Positions 9,823 through 17,966 are shown, numbered from the stretch's first letter. The stretch is 45,889 bases of DNA from Azohydromonas lata NBRC 102462 (GCF_001571085.1 NZ_BCTC01000050.1:1-45889), one strand, 5' to 3'. Numbers and translations: made by a program. Notes: generated from the sequence alone by a model not told the origin.

Positions 9823-10512
9823 ATGACACCCGCCCTCTCCTCCACTGTTGATTCCCTGTTTGCCGGCGGCACAGGCATACTTGGCCCGGAAGGGCACCGA
9901 AGCGGCATTTTCAAGAAGCAAATTCTTTCCCAAGTCGCCGTTACCCTCAACGGCATCACGGGTGACGAACACGCCGATAAAAGAGTCCATGGCGGGCCTG
10001 AAAAGGCGGTTCACCATTACGCCTCAGAAAATTACCAACGCTTCGCTGCCCAGTATCCGGACATCGCTAAGGATTTTTGCCTAGGCAGCATAGGTGAGAA
10101 TATTTCAACCCATGGCTTGACTGAGAAAAACGTCCACATCGGCGATATTTTTCGCATCGGCAGCGTCGTGGCCCAGGTCTCTCAACCCCGCAGCCCGTGC
10201 TGGAAAATCGACCATCGCTTCGGCGTCGATCGCATGTCCATGTTCGTCGCCAAAGAGCATATTACCGGCTGGTACTACAGAATTCTGGAACCCGGCTTTA
10301 TGTCCGCCGGGGACAAAATCGAATTTCTGGAACGCCAGCCCGGCAGCTTTTCAATTGATGATTTCTGGAAAATTCAGTTGTCGCATCGCCCTGCCCTTGA
10401 CGAATTGATCGCCCTCGCAGCGGTTCCCGGCTTGGCTGCGGACTGGCAGCGCCGCCTGACGGAAAGGGCCAAGTGGATGCAAAAGGCAGGGAACGTCGAT
10501 TCGGCAGGCTGA
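9823..10512 (+). CDS. MOSC domain protein, YiiM-like
   Basis: A 229-residue MOSC protein close in length to E. coli YiiM. The MOSC beta-barrel signatures are readable: TGDEHADKRVHGGPEKAVHHYASE, GSIGENIS, and a conserved cysteine in QPRSPCWKID (C126), which in MOSC proteins is the presumed sulfur or Mo-cofactor-associated residue. YiiM and YcbX need molybdenum cofactor and detoxify N-hydroxylated bases such as 6-hydroxylaminopurine in E. coli. That role is transferred by family, not shown here. I use the ATG at 9823 (MTPALSSTV); upstream starts to 9700 add non-family sequence. It is the first gene of an AT-richer islet. Confidence 0.85.
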   Translation: MTPALSSTVDSLFAGGTGILGPEGHRSGIFKKQILSQVAVTLNGITGDEHADKRVHGGPEKAVHHYASENYQRFAAQYPDIAKDFCLGSIGENISTHGLTEKNVHIGDIFRIGSVVAQVSQPRSPCWKIDHRFGVDRMSMFVAKEHITGWYYRILEPGFMSAGDKIEFLERQPGSFSIDDFWKIQLSHRPALDELIALAAVPGLAADWQRRLTERAKWMQKAGNVDSAG

Positions 10513-10712
10513 AATCACATCCGCCGCAAGAAATTAAAACAATCTAGGTGAACGTCGCAAAGAATTTATCATCAAGACAGCCGAAATTATGAACAATATT
10601 CCGAATGAAGCCAAGATTTAATAGCCCACACCCAAGAGAGTAAAATTCTCTCATTGAGCAGCGTTAATTTACTTATTCTTCAGGAGAGTGTGACGGCAAG
10701 TCAGCTTCAAAA
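10513..10712. other. AT-rich intergenic region
   Basis: Markedly AT-rich compared with the rest of the window. It has a short dyad GAGAG-N7-CTCTC (10636-10652) and CAGGAGAG at 10681, which is too far from the next ATG (10713) to be its ribosome binding site. No gene is seen. Confidence 0.45.
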
Positions 10713-11147
10713 ATGAAAAAAATTTTCTACACTGCGCTTGCAGCATGCGTTTTGACTCAAGGCCGCGATGTTTCAGCAGCCCAACATTGCCTGAGATACG
10801 AGCCTGTTGTGGTGGCCTTATCCGGCATATTGGTAAGAAGAACTTACCCTGGCGCCCCAAACTATGAAAGCATCAAGGACGGCGACCAACCGGAAACCGG
10901 CTATTATTTGAAGCTCCAATCTCCTGTTTGCGTCAAAGCCGAGGAGAAGGATGAGAGCAGTGATCACGACGACATCAAGGAAGTACAACTGGTGCTGGAT
11001 ATAAAGCAGTACGCCACACTACGCCCCAAATTAGGAAAATCGATATCTTTATCCGGCCAACTTTTTGAAGGATTTAACGGTCATCACCACACTTCAGTTC
11101 TATTGACTGTTACGAAAGATCAGTCCATCTCCAAAATAAAGCAATAA
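10713..11147 (+). CDS. Secreted DUF4431-like protein of unknown function
   Basis: A 144-residue exported protein. The N-terminus MKKIFYTALAACVLTQG with a following VSAAQ cleavage context looks like a signal peptide. The mature part begins HCLRYEP and contains YPGAPNYESIKDGDQPET and, near the end, GHHHTSVLLTV; this block order (CLxYEP, PGxPNYESI, GHHHTPVLL) is the pattern I associate with DUF4431. Two cysteines, C26 and C73, could form a disulfide in the periplasm. No Shine-Dalgarno is close to the ATG. Codon use is AT-richer than in the flanking core genes, consistent with acquisition together with its neighbours. The function is unknown. Confidence 0.75.
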   Translation: MKKIFYTALAACVLTQGRDVSAAQHCLRYEPVVVALSGILVRRTYPGAPNYESIKDGDQPETGYYLKLQSPVCVKAEEKDESSDHDDIKEVQLVLDIKQYATLRPKLGKSISLSGQLFEGFNGHHHTSVLLTVTKDQSISKIKQ

Positions 11148-11221
11148 CCTTACCCCGCTACCCAAACAATGCTTTTCAATCGCGGTGAACGACTGATATT
11201 TTTCACAGCAGAACACCAGAA

Positions 11222-11740
11222 ATGAAACCGCAAGCCACCAACACCCCAACGTTCAGCGCCCTGCACTCCAGTCTGTGTTCCGCCTATTTCCACGACTGCT
11301 ATGCCCTCACCCTTCCGCCGGATTCCAGAACCCCGCTGGAGCTTTACCTAGACCTTGTATCCCGCACGCCAGGCTGGATCGATTTCTTCATGAACCTGCG
11401 CAACAAATTCGTGGCGCGGCTTGGGCTCAAAAACGTCGGCGTACTCAGTGGAATTAATAGGAGCAGGCCAGGCCACGCCTACCGCATTGGCGACCAGGCA
11501 GGCATCTTCAAATTGCTGGAAATCCACGAGAACGAAGTCATCCTCGGGGAAACGGACAAACACCTGGACGTGAAAGTCTCCATGGCCAGAAAAAACGAAG
11601 TCGGGCGCACGGTGGTTTACGTTTCCACCGTGGTACGCGTCCACAACGCCTTGGGCAGGGTTTACATGTTTTTCGTCACGCCGGCGCATCGGATCATCGC
11701 GCCTTCGACGTTAGCAAACCTGGCCTCGCATTCGCCTTGA
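11222..11740 (+). CDS. DUF2867 family protein
   Basis: A 172-residue cytosolic protein without signal peptide. The features RTPGWIDFFMNLRNKFVARLGLK, the central EVILGETDKHLDVKVSM and the terminal VVRVHNALGRVYMFFVTPAHR are the recurring pattern of DUF2867 proteins, a family of unknown function with a predicted ligand-binding fold. It lies in the same direction as the other islet genes, 74 bp after DUF4431 and 51 bp before the nuclease-like gene. There is no clear operon evidence beyond orientation. The start at 11222 (MKPQATNTPTF) lacks a strong Shine-Dalgarno; GAACACCAGAA precedes it. Confidence 0.75.
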   Translation: MKPQATNTPTFSALHSSLCSAYFHDCYALTLPPDSRTPLELYLDLVSRTPGWIDFFMNLRNKFVARLGLKNVGVLSGINRSRPGHAYRIGDQAGIFKLLEIHENEVILGETDKHLDVKVSMARKNEVGRTVVYVSTVVRVHNALGRVYMFFVTPAHRIIAPSTLANLASHSP

Positions 11741-11791
11741 TATTCAGGCGCCGCCCATTCAAAACACCTACAAACTCACCAACACAAGTTC

Positions 11792-12322
11792 ATGGCAAAC
11801 ATCCCCAAGTGGAGCGACAACACGCGCGAGGAGCGCTATTTCACGGCTGTATTATTTGGCGCGCTGGTTCTTGAACCAGAACCATTCTGGGCTCTGCTGC
11901 GCCCGCACTTGGGCATTGCCGAGAGCGTGAAAGTCAAGGACATCGGTTATGAGGTTTGTATGCTGCGCGACCTTGCGCATAAGAAATTTATCAATCGCTA
12001 CACCCCGCTTGAGAAGCAGACGTTCGATCTGGTTTTCACGCTTTCAAACGACGCACTGGTGCTTATAGAAGCAAAAGCACATCAATGCTTTTCATTGAAC
12101 CAAATAGAAAACATGGTGAAGGCAAAAAGCATTCTTCTCGAAAGCGAAAAACTTGGCATCAGTCAAGTCCACTTGGCGGGCATCCATTCCGCCAGATACA
12201 ACCCTATCAATGTTCGCACCAATTTCAAGGAAATGGCCCTTGTCACTTGGGCGCAATTGGCGACTGCTTATCCGGCTTTAAGCAATCAACTTCAAAGAGC
12301 TGACGAAATTTACGCCAATTGA
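11792..12322 (+). CDS. Hypothetical protein with a PD-(D/E)XK nuclease-like core
   Basis: A 176-residue protein I cannot name. The layout resembles the PD-(D/E)XK fold: an early acidic helix (TREERYFTA, E13/E14), D79 at the end of a strand (QTFDLVF), then E93-A-K95 on the next strand (ALVLIEAKAH) and Q104 in the following helix (LNQIENM). Together these give the D-Xn-E-X-K triad plus the helix Gln often seen in this superfamily. There is no methyltransferase, helicase, toxin or immunity partner next to it. Its base composition is AT-richer than the flanking core genes. It could be a degraded or solitary restriction- or repair-type nuclease, or a defence gene. The ATG at 11792 gives the cleanest N-terminus. 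Confidence 0.6.
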   Translation: MANIPKWSDNTREERYFTAVLFGALVLEPEPFWALLRPHLGIAESVKVKDIGYEVCMLRDLAHKKFINRYTPLEKQTFDLVFTLSNDALVLIEAKAHQCFSLNQIENMVKAKSILLESEKLGISQVHLAGIHSARYNPINVRTNFKEMALVTWAQLATAYPALSNQLQRADEIYAN

Positions 12323-12396
12323 GAATTGGGTTATGTCGACGGTAGCGCCTTGAATAAATTAGTTCGTGCCATCCGGAATTTCTCATACACTGGGCT

Positions 12397-13374
12397 TTAC
12401 TCCGGCCGCACCCCCGCCTTCGCCAACAGCTTCCCCCACTTCTCACTCTCCGCCTGCAACTGCACATTCACGTCGCCTGACGCAGGTGCGGCTTCGGCGC
12501 CTTCCTGGCGCAGCGCGTCGCGCAGCGGGGCGCTGTCCATCACCTTGGCCAGCGCGGCCGACAGGGGCGCGGCGACGTCGGCCGGCGTGGCGCGGGGGGC
12601 CAGCACGCTGAACATGGGCGCGCAGTCGTAGCCCTTCACGCCGGCTTCGGCCAGGGTGGGCACGGAGGACAGCACCGCGCTGCGGCGCGCCCCCGTCACG
12701 GCCAGGGCGCGCAGCTTGCCGCCTTCTATTTGCGGCAGCGCCGCGGGCAAGGGGCTGAACATCAAGTCCACTTGGGCCGACAGCAGTTCCGTGAGCGCCT
12801 GCGCCTGTCCCTTGTAGGGCACGTGCTGCAGCTTCATGCCGGCGCTCTCCTGCAGCAGCTCGCCCGCCAGGTGGCCCACGCTGGCCGTGCCCGTGGAGGC
12901 GTAGGCCAAGCGCTGCGAGCCGAAGCGGGCATGCAGCAGCAGGTCCGCCACGCTGTGCATGGGGCTGGCCGCGGGCACCAGCAGCACCAGCGGCAGGCTG
13001 GCGACGGCGCCCAAGGCCACGAAGTCGCCCCCCTTGGCCGTGGCCGGACGCCCGGCGGCGGCCGCCTGCAGCGCCAGCGTGCCCGTGTGGGCCAGCAGCA
13101 GCGTGTGGCCGTCCGGCGCGGCGCGCGCCACCGACTCCGTGCCCACCACGCCCGCGCGCGGCTCCACCACCACCGGCATGCCCAACTGCTGGCCGAGCTG
13201 CACGGCCAACTGGCGCGCAAGCACGTCGCCGCCGCTGGTGGCGCTCACCACCAGGCGGATGGGACGCGCCGTCCCGCCATTGCCCTGCGCCCGCGCCGCC
13301 ACCGGCGCCAGCGCCGCCGCAGTCAAACCGGCCAGCAGCAGCCGGCGCCGTATCGGCTGTATCCCCAGCCCCAT
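12397..13374 (-). CDS. Bug/TctC-family periplasmic substrate-binding protein
   Basis: Extracytoplasmic receptor of the tripartite-tricarboxylate (Bug) type, a family hugely expanded in Burkholderiales. The N-terminus RRRLLLAGLTAAALAPVAARAQ is a Tat- or Sec-type export signal. Family blocks follow: PIRLVVSATSGGDVLARQLA, VVVEPRAGVVGTESVARAAPDGHTLL, HVPYKGQAQALTELLSAQVDLMF and the alanine-rich C-terminal half. I chose the ATG at 13374 (MGLGIQPIRRR), which has GAGG about 8 nt upstream; a start at 13392 (MQRGLDMG) is also possible. No TctA/TctB membrane subunits are near, so it is an orphan receptor. The ligand is unknown, typically a small carboxylate or aromatic acid. Confidence 0.88.
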   Translation of the reverse strand: MGLGIQPIRRRLLLAGLTAAALAPVAARAQGNGGTARPIRLVVSATSGGDVLARQLAVQLGQQLGMPVVVEPRAGVVGTESVARAAPDGHTLLLAHTGTLALQAAAAGRPATAKGGDFVALGAVASLPLVLLVPAASPMHSVADLLLHARFGSQRLAYASTGTASVGHLAGELLQESAGMKLQHVPYKGQAQALTELLSAQVDLMFSPLPAALPQIEGGKLRALAVTGARRSAVLSSVPTLAEAGVKGYDCAPMFSVLAPRATPADVAAPLSAALAKVMDSAPLRDALRQEGAEAAPASGDVNVQLQAESEKWGKLLAKAGVRPE

Positions 13375-13526
13375 GTCCAGACCTCGTTGCATCAAGCACG
13401 CGAGTCTAGGAAGCGGCACTTACCCTGGGCTTGTGGCGATTACGCATGGGCGGCGGGCGAAAACGGCGGTGCCCCAGCGCCCTCCCGGGCGGTTCACGGG
13501 GCCTGCCGGGACGCCTGCGCGCGCCT

Positions 13527-14513
13527 TCAGGCGCCCAACACCTGCGGATTCACCGCCGTCGGCGGCGTGCCGCCCGTGAGCGCGGCGATCAGGTTGTCGG
13601 CCGCCAGGTCCGCCATGGCGCGCCGCGTGGCGACGCTGGCACTGGCGATGTGGGGCGTGAGCACCACGTTGCGCCGCGCCAGCAGCTCGGGGTGCACCTG
13701 GGGCTCGCCCTCGAACACGTCCAGGCCCGCGGCGGCGATGCGGCCCTCGGCCAGCGCCTGCGCCAGCGCCGCGTCGTCCACCACGCCGCCGCGGGCGATG
13801 TTGGTCAGCGTCGCGGTCGGCTTCATTTGCGCCAGCTCCGCCGCGCCGATGGCGTGGTGCGTCGCGGCCGAGTACGGCACCACGACCACGAGGTGGTCCG
13901 ACTCGCGCAGCAGCGTTTCCTTGTCCACCCAGCGGGCGTTGATCGGCCCTTCCTGGTCGGCCGGCAGCCGGCTGCGGTTGTGGTACGCGACCTTCATGCC
14001 GAAGCCCAGCGCGCCGCGGCGGGCAATGCCCTGGCCGATGCGGCCCATGCCCAGGATGCCCAGCGTGGCGCCGTGCACGTCGGTGCCGGCAAACATGTCG
14101 TAGGCCCAGCGGTCCCAGCGGCCTTCGCGAAGAAAACGCTCGGACTCGGTGATGCGCCGCGCCGTGGCCATCATCAGCGCGAAGCCGAAGTCGGCCGTGG
14201 TCTCCGTGAGCACGTCCGGCGTGTTGCTCACCAGCACGCCGCGCGCGGTGCAGGCGGCCACGTCGATGTTGTTGTAGCCCACGGCCATGTTGCACACGGC
14301 GCGCAGTTGCGGCTGCGCGTCCAGCAGCGCGGCGTCTATGCGCTCGCTCAGCGTGATGAAGGCGCCCACCTTGCCCTGCAGCCGCTGCGCCAGCTCCGCG
14401 GGGGTGTGGATGTGGTCCTCGGGGTTGTCCTCCACCTCGAAGTGCTGCGCCAGGCGCTCGATGACTTCGGGGAAGACCTTGCGCGCCACCAGCACGGCGG
14501 GTTTGTCGGCCAT
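13527..14513 (-). CDS. D-2-hydroxyacid dehydrogenase (glyoxylate/hydroxypyruvate reductase type)
   Basis: NAD(P)H-dependent reductase of 2-keto acids, likely glyoxylate or hydroxypyruvate, in the GhrB/GRHPR branch. It has 328 residues. The Rossmann motif GMGRIG is at 155-160, and the catalytic Arg-Glu-His set can be read as R241 (NIARGGVVDD), E270 (DVFEGEP) and H288 (LTPHIASAS). The substrate-loop stretch AVGYNNIDVAACTARGVLVSNTPDVLTETTA is shown here only by its ends: AVGYNNID and NTPDVLTETTA. The start at 14513 (MADKPAVLV) is preceded by CAAGGAG on the minus strand. The upstream antiporter gene in the same direction is 48 bp away, so co-transcription is possible. Confidence 0.93.
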   Translation of the reverse strand: MADKPAVLVARKVFPEVIERLAQHFEVEDNPEDHIHTPAELAQRLQGKVGAFITLSERIDAALLDAQPQLRAVCNMAVGYNNIDVAACTARGVLVSNTPDVLTETTADFGFALMMATARRITESERFLREGRWDRWAYDMFAGTDVHGATLGILGMGRIGQGIARRGALGFGMKVAYHNRSRLPADQEGPINARWVDKETLLRESDHLVVVVPYSAATHHAIGAAELAQMKPTATLTNIARGGVVDDAALAQALAEGRIAAAGLDVFEGEPQVHPELLARRNVVLTPHIASASVATRRAMADLAADNLIAALTGGTPPTAVNPQVLGA

Positions 14514-14561
14514 GTGCTTGTCTCCTTGAGGGGTTGGAAACCTGGGATTCCTGGGGGGGCT

Positions 14562-15983
14562 TCAGCGGAACCAGATGAAAGTCATCACCGCGAACAGCGG
14601 CAGCAGCACGGCGCCGGACCACAGCATGTAGCCGAAGAAGCTGGGCATGCGGATGCCGCGGTCCTCGGCGATGGCCTTGACCATGAAGTTGGGCGCGTTG
14701 CCGATGTAGCTGTTGGCGCCCATGTAGACCGAGCCGGCCGAAACGGCCGCCAGCGTGGGCGCCAGCACGGTCATGAGCACCTGCGGGTCGCCGCCGGCCA
14801 GGTTGAAGAACACCAAATAAGTGGGCGCGTTGTCCAGGAAGCTGCTGAGCAGCCCGCTGAACCAGAAGTAGGCCCAGGGCAGCGGCTGCCCGTCCGGGCC
14901 GGTCACGGCATTCACCACCGCCGAGAACGGCCCCGCCGCCCCGGCCTTGAGCATGGCCAGCACGGGCAGCATGGTCAAAAAGATCGCCGCGAAGAGCTTG
15001 GCGACTTCCTGCATGGGCGCCCAGGAAAACTGGTTCGCCAGGCGCGCCGTGGCGGGGGTGAGCACCATGGAGAGCACGGTGACGGCGATCAGCCCCAGGT
15101 CGCGCACCAGCGACTGCAGCTCCACCTCGGTGCCGGCCACGTCCCAGGCGAGGCCCGGCTTCCACAGGCCGCTCATGAGCACCAGCGCCACCACGGCGCC
15201 GAGCAGCAGGAGGTTGATGGCGCCCAGCAGGCCGAGCTTTTGCGTGTCCGGCGTCGGGTCCTGCGGCAGCACGCCTTCGCGGCGGTAGTACCAGCCGTCC
15301 AGCACGAAAAAGATCGCCAGCAGCGCCCCCACCAGGAACAGCGTCTCGGGCAGCAGGTGCTTGAAGGTCCAGCCGAACTCGACGCCTTGGAGGAAGCCGA
15401 GGAACAGCGGCGGGTCGCCCAGCGGCGTGAGCGAGCCGCCGGCGTTGCTGACGATGAAGATGAAGAACACCACCACGTGCGCCGTGTGCTTGCGGTTGTC
15501 GTTGGCGCGTATGAGCGGGCGGACCATGAGCATGGAAGCGCCCGTGGTGCCCATCACGCTGGCCAGCACCGCCCCCACGGCCATGAGCGTGCAGTTGGTG
15601 GACGGGCTGCCGTGCAGGTTGCCGCGCACGTAGATGCCGCCCGCGGTGGTGAACAGCGCCGTCAGCAGGATGACGAACGGCAGGTATTCGCCCAGCAGCG
15701 TGTGCATGAAGGCGGCGCCCGCCGCGCCCAGGCCGAACACCGCGGCAAAGGGCGCGATGAAGGCCAGCGCCCAACCCAGCGCGATCTTGCCGAAGTGGTG
15801 GTGCCACACGTGCGGGATGAGCAGCGGCAGCAGCGCGATGGACAGCAGCATCCCCGCGAAGGGCAGCGCCCACCAGGCGGAGAGGCCGGCGCCGTCGATT
15901 TCAGAAGCGCGCGCCAGCAGCGGCAGGAACAGGGACGCGGCGCAGGCGGCCCGCCGGGCGGTGGGGACGAGGGAGATGGACAT
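14562..15983 (-). CDS. Sodium/proton antiporter, NhaD-like (ion transporter superfamily)
   Basis: A 473-residue integral membrane protein with about a dozen hydrophobic segments. It resembles the sodium:proton antiporter group of the ion-transporter superfamily annotated in Comamonadaceae. Recognisable blocks are SNAGGSLTPLGDPPLFLG in the first half and SSFLDNAPTYLVFFN plus GANSYIGNAPNFMVKAIAE in the second. The two GxxP/NAP re-entrant-loop-like motifs are typical of inverted-repeat transporters. The N-terminus MSISLVPTARRAACAASLFLPLLARASE could be a cleavable signal or the first TM helix. Expected role: Na+ (or Li+) efflux and pH homeostasis. The transported ion is inferred from the family, and a carboxylate transporter cannot be excluded. 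Confidence 0.85.
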   Translation of the reverse strand: MSISLVPTARRAACAASLFLPLLARASEIDGAGLSAWWALPFAGMLLSIALLPLLIPHVWHHHFGKIALGWALAFIAPFAAVFGLGAAGAAFMHTLLGEYLPFVILLTALFTTAGGIYVRGNLHGSPSTNCTLMAVGAVLASVMGTTGASMLMVRPLIRANDNRKHTAHVVVFFIFIVSNAGGSLTPLGDPPLFLGFLQGVEFGWTFKHLLPETLFLVGALLAIFFVLDGWYYRREGVLPQDPTPDTQKLGLLGAINLLLLGAVVALVLMSGLWKPGLAWDVAGTEVELQSLVRDLGLIAVTVLSMVLTPATARLANQFSWAPMQEVAKLFAAIFLTMLPVLAMLKAGAAGPFSAVVNAVTGPDGQPLPWAYFWFSGLLSSFLDNAPTYLVFFNLAGGDPQVLMTVLAPTLAAVSAGSVYMGANSYIGNAPNFMVKAIAEDRGIRMPSFFGYMLWSGAVLLPLFAVMTFIWFR

Positions 15984-16096
15984 CCGGAACTGCTTTGGGC
16001 CGCGCCCTGCGCGGGAGCGGCCGAGGTCGGCTGGGGAGGCGGGATTCTAGGGACGTCCGACAACCGCTCCCAGCGGCCTTGCGCGGCGTGCCGCGC

Positions 16097-17059
16097 TCAG
16101 GCCGCCGTGGAGCCCTGCCCCGTCCACCAGCCCTGCCGCTGCCACGCCGCCCAACTCTGCTGGGCCAGTTGCAGGGTTCGGAACTGCACGTCCACCATGC
16201 GCGCCAGGTCCTTGCCGTAGCCGCCGGCCATGCTCAGCGCCACGGGCACGCCGCGCTCGCGGCAGGCCTGCAGCACGCGGCGGTCGCGCTCGGCCATGCC
16301 TTCGGCCGTGAGTTTCAGGCGGCCCAGCCTGTCGTTCTCGTGGGGGTCGGCGCCGGCCAGGTAAAAGGCCAGGCCGGGCGCTTGTGGGCCGTGGTGGGCC
16401 CAGAGTGCTTCCAGCGCCTGGTCCAGCGCGGCGAGATAAGGCTCGTCGGTGGTGCCGTCTTCCAGCTCCACGTCCAGGTCGCTGGCTTCCTTGCGGAAGG
16501 GGAAATTGCGGGCGCCGTGCAGGGACAGCGTGAACACCGAGTCGTCGCCGCGGAAGATGGCCGCCGTGCCGTTGCCCTGGTGCACGTCGAGGTCGATCAC
16601 GGCAACGCGAAGCGGGCGGCGCTCGCGCCTGAAGGTTTCGGCCTGCATGAGCCGCGCCGCGACGGCCACGTCGTTGAACACGCAGTAGCCACTGCCCTTG
16701 TGCGCGTAGGCGTGGTGGGTGCCGCCGGCCAAGTTGGCGGCCACGCCCTCGCGCAGCGCGGCGCGCGCCGCGGCGATGGTGGCGCCCACCGAGCGCCGCG
16801 CCCTCTCGGCCATGGCCGGCGACCACGGAAAGCCGATCTCGCGCTGCTCGGCCGGGCCGAGCGAGCCCTCGGCCACGGCCGTCACGTAGCGCGGCTCGTG
16901 GGCCAGGGCCAGCTCGCCGTCGCTCGCGGCGGGAGCGGGTGCCAGCCGGATGCCGGGCTCGCCAAGCAGGCGCTCGCGCAGCATCGCGTACTTGGCCATC
17001 GGGAAGCGGTGCCCCTCAGGCAGGGGCAGGACGAACTGGTCGGCATAGAAAGCTTGCAT
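16097..17059 (-). CDS. Histone deacetylase family protein (acetyl-amide hydrolase)
   Basis: Zinc-dependent amidohydrolase of the arginase/deacetylase fold, 320 residues. The family motifs are intact: tandem His H115-H116 (GGTHHAYAHKG), zinc ligands D158 and H160 (IDLDVHQGNGT) and D238 (LAGADPHENDRLG), and the catalytic Tyr Y281 (AGGYG). Bacterial members act on acetylpolyamines, acetoin-related or acetylated protein substrates; the substrate here is unknown. The start ATG at 17059 (MQAFYADQFVLP) fits the family; a CACAAT hexamer sits 6 nt upstream with no Shine-Dalgarno. It is divergent from the phasin gene, and the upstream PhaR-like operator lies only 78 bp from this start, so shared control is possible. 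Confidence 0.9.
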   Translation of the reverse strand: MQAFYADQFVLPLPEGHRFPMAKYAMLRERLLGEPGIRLAPAPAASDGELALAHEPRYVTAVAEGSLGPAEQREIGFPWSPAMAERARRSVGATIAAARAALREGVAANLAGGTHHAYAHKGSGYCVFNDVAVAARLMQAETFRRERRPLRVAVIDLDVHQGNGTAAIFRGDDSVFTLSLHGARNFPFRKEASDLDVELEDGTTDEPYLAALDQALEALWAHHGPQAPGLAFYLAGADPHENDRLGRLKLTAEGMAERDRRVLQACRERGVPVALSMAGGYGKDLARMVDVQFRTLQLAQQSWAAWQRQGWWTGQGSTAA

Positions 17060-17136
17060 GCGGCCATTGTGGCCAGCGTGCCTGCCCGGCCACCTCTGGA
17101 GCCGGCAAGCCCCGCGTGGCGAAAAAGCCATGATCC

Positions 17137-17153
17137 TTGCTGCGGTGCAGCAA
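17137..17153. promoter_or_regulatory. PhaR-type operator, site 1 (upstream of phaP promoter)
   Basis: TTGCTGCGGTGCAGCAA is a perfect 7-bp-arm inverted repeat that contains CTGC-N3-GCAG. This is the sequence type reported for the PHA-responsive repressor PhaR in Paracoccus (CTGC-N3/4-GCAG). It lies just upstream of the phasin -35. Confidence 0.7.
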
Positions 17154-17160
17154 AAAATGC

Positions 17161-17188
17161 TTGCACCCCTGTGCGGCGCCCCTATACT
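17161..17188 (+). promoter_or_regulatory. Phasin gene promoter
   Basis: TTGCAC (17161-17166), 16-bp spacer, TATACT (17183-17188). Predicted transcription start is near 17195, giving a leader of about 60 nt. PhaR-like sites lie on both sides of the promoter. Confidence 0.65.
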
Positions 17189-17196
17189 TGCACTCA

Positions 17197-17211
17197 TGCT
17201 GCACTGCAGCA
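17197..17211. promoter_or_regulatory. PhaR-type operator, site 2 (at the phaP transcription start)
   Basis: TGCTGCACTGCAGCA is an inverted repeat with 6-bp arms, again CTGC-N3-GCAG. It covers the predicted +1 region, where a bound repressor would block transcription. Centre-to-centre distance to site 1 is 59 bp. Confidence 0.7.
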
Positions 17212-17254
17212 AAAGCTTTCAAAGCCTCTTCACCCCTGAAACCGGAGACCGCAA

Positions 17255-17812
17255 ATGCTGAACACCGAACAACTGATCGCTACGCAAAAGGCCAACGTCG
17301 AGACCGCCTTCGGTCTGGCTGCCAAGGCTTTCGAAGGCGTGGAAAAAGTTGTCGAACTGAACCTGCAAGTGACCAAGGCCGCGCTGGCCGAAGCCGCTGA
17401 CAACGCCAAGGCCGCCCTGTCGGTGAAGGACGCGCAAGAGCTGCTGTCCCTGCAAGCCGGCCTGCTGCAGCCCGCCACCGAGAAGGCCGTGGCCTACGGC
17501 CGCCAGGTCTATGACATCGCCGCCGCCACCAACGCCGAAGTGAGCAAGGTCGTGGAAGCCCAGCTGGCCGACGTGCAGAAGAACGTCACCGCCTTCGTGG
17601 ACACCGCCGTCAAGAACGCCCCGGCCGGCTCCGAGAACGCCGTGGCCCTGGTGAAGTCCGCCGTGGCCGCCGCCAGCAACGCCTACGAAAGCGTGCAAAA
17701 GGCTGCCAAGCAAGCCGCCGAAGTGGCCGAGTCCAACTTCCAAGCCATGACCACCAACGCCGTGAAGGCCACGCAGACCGTGGCCGCCAAGGCCGCCAAG
17801 CGCGCCGCCTGA
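17255..17812 (+). CDS. phaP: Phasin family protein (PHA granule-associated)
   Basis: A 185-residue alanine-rich, all-helical protein that coats polyhydroxyalkanoate granules and limits their size. The N-terminus [21 protein letters not shown] and the long amphipathic heptad-like body ([48 protein letters not shown]) match the Burkholderiales phasin family. The C-terminus AKAAKRAA is Ala/Lys-rich as usual. GGAGA lies about 10 nt before the ATG. The gene stands alone between its own promoter with two PhaR-type operators and a strong terminator at 17938-17966. PHA levels should therefore control expression through PhaR (inference). Confidence 0.95.
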   Translation: MLNTEQLIATQKANVETAFGLAAKAFEGVEKVVELNLQVTKAALAEAADNAKAALSVKDAQELLSLQAGLLQPATEKAVAYGRQVYDIAAATNAEVSKVVEAQLADVQKNVTAFVDTAVKNAPAGSENAVALVKSAVAAASNAYESVQKAAKQAAEVAESNFQAMTTNAVKATQTVAAKAAKRAA

Positions 17813-17937
17813 GCATCCACCGCTTGGTCAACCTTGAATACGCGGCCGCACGCCAGTGCGGCTGACGAGGCGGTTTCGATGCCGCCGCGAAAGGTTGTCT
17901 CCTCGGTACCTGGGGAAAGTGGTTTCAGGGTACCTTC

Positions 17938-17966
17938 CGCCCGGCGCCCGCCGGGCGTTTCTTTTT
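17938..17966 (+). terminator. Rho-independent terminator after phaP
   Basis: CGCCCGGC (17938-17945), loop GCCC, GCCGGGCG (17950-17957), then TTTCTTTTT. A second, weaker hairpin with GGTACC arms precedes it (17905-17910 and 17929-17934). Confidence 0.9.

Noticed and set aside
13420-16220. Very long open frames on both strands over the dehydrogenase and antiporter genes
   Set aside because: Residue composition is typical of shifted frames (Arg/Ala/Gly/Pro-rich) and the true genes 13527-14513 and 14562-15983 explain the region.
17905-17934. GGTACC ... GGTACC hairpin as the phaP terminator
   Set aside because: It lacks a T-run; the hairpin at 17938-17957 with TTTCTTTTT is the better terminator.
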